Shown here: positions 60,827-64,000 of the stretch, piece after piece | Position numbering within the stretch: the stretch's first letter is position 1 | Layout: the number at the start of each line of letters is the position of its first letter | DNA from: Candidatus Synoicihabitans palmerolidicus | Lineage (GTDB): Bacteria > Verrucomicrobiota > Verrucomicrobiia > Opitutales > Opitutaceae | DNA length: 64,000 nucleotides | NCBI GenBank assembly: GCA_020809425.1 | Contig: JAGGDC010000003.1 | Span: 392,756-456,755, forward strand | Direction of reading: 5' to 3' | Notes under the pieces: model-generated | The model's input: only the letters and a program-made list of their open reading frames with translations | What the model was told of the DNA's origin: nothing | Databases searched by the model: none | Program-made: the position numbers and the translations under genes

Positions 60827-62430
60827 ATGGAGTTTATTAATTTTCTCAAAAAGGAGTCAAACGAGCTCGACCGTCGCCTCCTCCTTTCCGGTGCCGCTAC
60901 CGGTGTCATCAACACTTTGTTGATATTCATACTGTCGACCGCCGCTGACCGTATTTCGGGAGATCAAACCGCCTACCGCGAACTTTTCATGGTGATCGTT
61001 TGTCTCGCCGGAGTTGGGACCAGCAAAGGATACCTTCTCCGTCGGAGTACCAACATGGTGGAGGAAATCGTACTCAACATTCGCCTACGCGTGGCGGAGA
61101 AAATCCGTCACACCGACTGACGCGCTTTCGAAACGATGGACCGGGCCGTACTCTATAACGCCATCTCCTCACACACCATGGCGATCTCACGCGCCTCAAG
61201 CATCGTCGTGAGTTCAGCCACCTCTAGCGTGCTCATTGTCTGCGCGTTCCTGGTTATTTTTCTTCAATCAACCGCCGCCTTGCTCATCCTCCTGTCGGCC
61301 CTCGCCTTCGTTCTCATGACCCTGTTTAGTCAACGGCAGCGCTTGGTTGCCGCGATGACTGCCGTGACCACGCAGGACAACGTATTTGTGGCCCGATTTT
61401 CCGACCTGCTCGATGGATTCAAGGAGCTCAAAATGGACGTCGCTAAAAATCGAGAATTCTTCGACCCCGATCTTCCCCCCCCTCCGCGCATCACGCCCGC
61501 GACCTTCGCGTCGCGGGAGGCCAAATCGGCAATCGCTCCGTGCTCCTTGCCGCAGTTGTCTTCCTTCGCCCTGTATTCGCCGAAGCTGACACCGCAAAAC
61601 TCGTTTTCATCAGCTCGCTCATCATGTTCCTGATTGGTCCCATCAGCGAAGTAGCTTTCTCGTTTTCGACGGTTTCCGAAGTGAACACTTCGATCTCCTA
61701 AATTTATCGAATAGAAGGTGAACTCGACTCCGCCTTTGATCGAGCTGAGGACCCCAACGCTCCACCACCGCAGCCCGTAGAGCACTTCAGGGCTATCACT
61801 TGCGAGGAGATGAGTTTCGCCTACTACAACGATAAAGGAAAGGCCGTCTTCTTTCTCGATCCCTTCGAGTTCTCGCTCACGAGCGGGAAACTTCTCTGCA
61901 TCACCGGCGGCAACGGTAGCGGTAAGTCAACCTTCCTTAAGGTACTGGCCGGACTCTATCCGCCCGAGGCGGGGACCATTCTGCTGGACGGCAGTCCCGT
62001 CACTGCGACCAACCGCCAAAGCTACCGTTCTCTATTTAGGCCCATCTTTACCGATTTCCACCTCTTCGACACGCTCTATGGTTTCGACGATATCGATGAG
62101 GCACTTCTCACTCATTGGCTCCACCGTACCGATCTTTGGCACAAGACCGGAGTCGAGGAACGCAAGCTTACCGAGCGCAACCTTTCGAGAGGCCAACGCA
62201 AGCGCCTGGCCCTCGTGCTCGCTCTGATGGAGGACAAACCCATCCTCCTGCTTGATGAATGGGCCGCCGAACAAGACCCTCAGTTTCGCCGCATTTTTTA
62301 CCGCGAGATCCTGTCCGAATTGAGAGCGGAGGGCAAAACCATCATCGCGGTAAGTCACGACGACGAACACTATGACGTCGCTGACCGCACCTTGAAGATG
62401 CACTACGGGAAGTTCGTTCCCTTTGCCTAA
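60827..62430 (+). pseudogene. PvdE/SyrD-type ABC exporter, disrupted
   Basis: Fused membrane-plus-ATPase exporter of the cyclic-peptide/siderophore class, likely the product exporter. It begins MEFINFLKKESNELDRRLLL with six membrane helices. Shifts near 61118 and 61480 and further damage at 61640-61800 break the transmembrane and linker part. The ATPase half is open: Walker A CITGGNGSGKSTFLK, signature NLSRGQRKRLALVLAL, Walker B ILLLDEWAAEQD, His switch AVSHDDEHYD. Confidence 0.82.
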
Positions 62431-62449
62431 GCATTCCGAACGGCCTGTC

Positions 62450-63228
62450 ATGATCCCTCAGATCATTCACCAAATCTGGGTGGGCACGAAACCTCTGCCG
62501 AAGAAATTCGCCATCTGGGGCGAATCCTTCCGCCACCACCTGCCCGACTGGCCGTACCACGTGTGGGGCGACGAACAGCTCGAGGCCCTAGCCTCCGAGC
62601 ATTTCCCCCGTCACCTCGATCTGTTTCGGCGTATGACGGTGATGTCACAAAAGGCAGACCTGGCCGCTACATGATCTTGGCGATTCACGGAGGACTTTAT
62701 GTCGACACCAATTGCGAATGTCGGCGGCCTTTCGATTTCATACAGGAAAGCGACGACCTCATCGTCGCTCCCGAACTCCAGACCTCCTCGGCGCAGATAC
62801 GGGAACTCTATAATACGCCACGCAGCGAACTCTTCTGCGTTTGGGCGTTACTCAGTCGGCCCGGTCATCCTCTTTGGTTCGAACTGATAGACGAAGTGGT
62901 GGCCCGTCTGGGTCGCACCCTCTCAGAAAACCGAATTGTCAATTTGATCGACCAGAGCGGCCCTGGAGCATTTACCGACGTATTTAGGCGCTATCTCGAC
63001 CGTGGCGGTCGTGCCCACCTGGTCCCCGGCCCAACATTTGGCTGTGCCAATGGCTCCTCCCTATTTCAGTTCGCCCGCAGTTTCATGTTCCCCGAATTGT
63101 TCCGCGATGTGTACGTGCGCCACCGGTCACAAGCAAGTTGGGTTGATCCCAAGATGAAGCGCCAGTGGTTCCTTCGCAGCCTCTTTTTTATCGGTCCCCC
63201 CCAAACGAAGCCGACCGAAAAGTCGTAA
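62450..63228 (+). pseudogene. DXD-type glycosyltransferase (GT32-like), frameshifted
   Basis: Starts MIPQIIHQIWVGTKPLPKKF, the classic start of OCH1/capsule sugar transferases. The WxxxxPDWPYHVWGDEQ-type segment is followed by SQKADLA, then a shift near 62665, then RYMILAIHGGLYVDTNCECR with the DXD-like YVDTN. The remainder is open to the stop. Last gene of the plus-strand operon. Its acceptor is unknown; it could decorate the polyketide or a surface glycan. Confidence 0.8.
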
Positions 63229-63243
63229 GAAGTCCGCTTCGAC

Positions 63244-64000
63244 TCAACTCGTCAATCCGAGCAAGCGGGTTGCATAGTCAGATGAAAATAACCCTTCGGG
63301 GTCGTGAGATTTTCGTAGTCTTCGAAAATCATCCAAGCGCGGCAGATTCAGCTCCACCTTGTCCGGGCCGGGCAAAATCTTGCCGAAGTGATAACGGGGC
63401 CCAAAAGGCGCCAACACCTCGTGCCCCACCCCGGTCCTGTCCTGATACGAAGTGCCCAATAGTTTGCGCACTAGGGCCACATTTACCGATCTGCCGCCCA
63501 TTGCAGCCGCGCGTAACATTAGTCGAAACACGGTCGATACCCACCGTCGCCTGGCCTGGGTTACTTTCGTTATCGGCTGGGTCGGCTTCTCCGATTCTGA
63601 TGCCGCAACTCGCGTCATTCGCATGATTTCCACCAGTCCCACCTGGGGAAACCACCGTGCATCGACGAAATCTGCGGATTCCTGCATCCTGATAAAATCC
63701 TGCACAAACTCCGTGAATGACACGATGCTCGACTCCGCGCGCAGATAAAACAACGGCACTGCCTCCAAAGTAATCTCGGTCACAATTCCCCATAATCTGA
63801 GCGCCGCGACCACTCCACCGAACCCCTCATCGCCTCGACGACTCAACGCCGCTTCACCGGCTGCGTTTACCCATCTAATCTGTGTCACCACATCAGCGAG
63901 AGTACCGGTGCGGATCGAACCACCATGAGTCGCCGTCGCGATCGCTCCCGCCAAGGACTGTTCCGCGTAAGACCCCAGGTTGGGCAAGGCCAATCCCCGT
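63244..64000 (-). CDS. FAD-dependent sugar-lactone oxidase type enzyme, partial at window edge
   Basis: C-terminal part only; the gene continues past base 64000. The FAD-domain remnant reads SLAGAIATATHGGS (ATHG is typical of L-gulono/D-arabinono-1,4-lactone oxidases), then WGIVTEITLEAVPLFYL. The C-terminal ALO-type region ends with APFGPRYHFGK and DPEGLFSSDYATRLLG. The substrate-binding part looks about 80 residues shorter than usual, so an internal deletion is possible. The visible frame is open. Such enzymes occur as oxidative tailoring genes in some polyketide clusters. Confidence 0.75.
   Translation of the reverse strand, partial: RGLALPNLGSYAEQSLAGAIATATHGGSIRTGTLADVVTQIRWVNAAGEAALSRRGDEGFGGVVAALRLWGIVTEITLEAVPLFYLRAESSIVSFTEFVQDFIRMQESADFVDARWFPQVGLVEIMRMTRVAASESEKPTQPITKVTQARRRWVSTVFRLMLRAAAMGGRSVNVALVRKLLGTSYQDRTGVGHEVLAPFGPRYHFGKILPGPDKVELNLPRLDDFRRLRKSHDPEGLFSSDYATRLLGLTS

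Noticed and set aside
1..64000. All frameshifts explained as long-read error
   Set aside because: Some homopolymer slips (glgB, lptE, fabH) may be errors, but exact tandem duplications, nonsense substitutions, an EAA-loop deletion and the strong split between intact and broken genes do not fit a uniform error model.

Overview
The window reads as a Verrucomicrobia chromosome, most likely Opitutaceae. This rests on the type of TonB receptor, the rpmF-plsX-fabH-bamD-lptE block, a metal permease fused to a DtxR-like domain, and a Rho with a long basic RD-rich N-terminus. This is recognition from memory, not a search. The gene content also resembles ascidian-associated Opitutaceae that make trans-AT polyketides (palmerolide- or mandelalide-type producers); that is an inference.

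Layout. 0-6.9 kb: a decayed TonB receptor, adenine deaminase and secreted adenosine deaminase, and a decayed beta-barrel-like protein. 6.9-11.1 kb: an intact Mn/Zn/Fe ABC importer whose first permease carries a DtxR-like regulator domain. 11.2-13.6 kb: a broken iron-type permease and an EamA transporter. 13.6-27.9 kb: housekeeping and envelope genes (glmM, trpD, uppP, rpmF, plsX, fabH, bamD, lptE, rpe, glgB, lptD, rRNA methyltransferase). 27.9-29.06 kb: an IS630-family element inserted exactly at a stop codon. 29.1-39.0 kb: scpA, trxA, menA, a decayed ABC exporter, acylphosphatase, tRNA-Ser(GCT), a phosphatase, an isochorismatase-like hydrolase and a YhaM-like nuclease. 39.1-45.4 kb: a type IV pilus/type II secretion motor cluster (two PilB, PilT, PilC), all broken. 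45.4-48.4 kb: intact rho and coaE. 48.5-49.6 kb: a broken IS30-family element that cuts off the end of a carbamoyltransferase. 49.6-58.4 kb: one operon with a complete, intact polyketide beta-branching (HMG synthase) cassette (phosphopantetheinyl transferase, PfaD-type enoyl reductase, ACP, decarboxylating ketosynthase, HMG synthase, two enoyl-CoA hydratases), followed by a broken GT25 glycosyltransferase and the truncated carbamoyltransferase. 58.5-63.2 kb: a divergent plus-strand operon (PotD-like lipoprotein, SPFH protein, PvdE/SyrD-type exporter, DXD glycosyltransferase), every gene broken. 63.2-64 kb: the C-terminal part of a sugar-lactone-oxidase-type flavoenzyme.

The main signal is selective decay. 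About 30 kb of housekeeping genes and the beta-branching cassette are free of visible lesions, while pili, receptors, scavenging enzymes, exporters and transposases carry many frameshifts, short tandem duplications and in-frame stops. Several stops replace invariant glutamates through an apparent G-to-T change. This looks like a symbiont early in genome reduction that keeps polyketide tailoring under selection. fabH and lptE are the exceptions that keep sequencing error partly open as an explanation.
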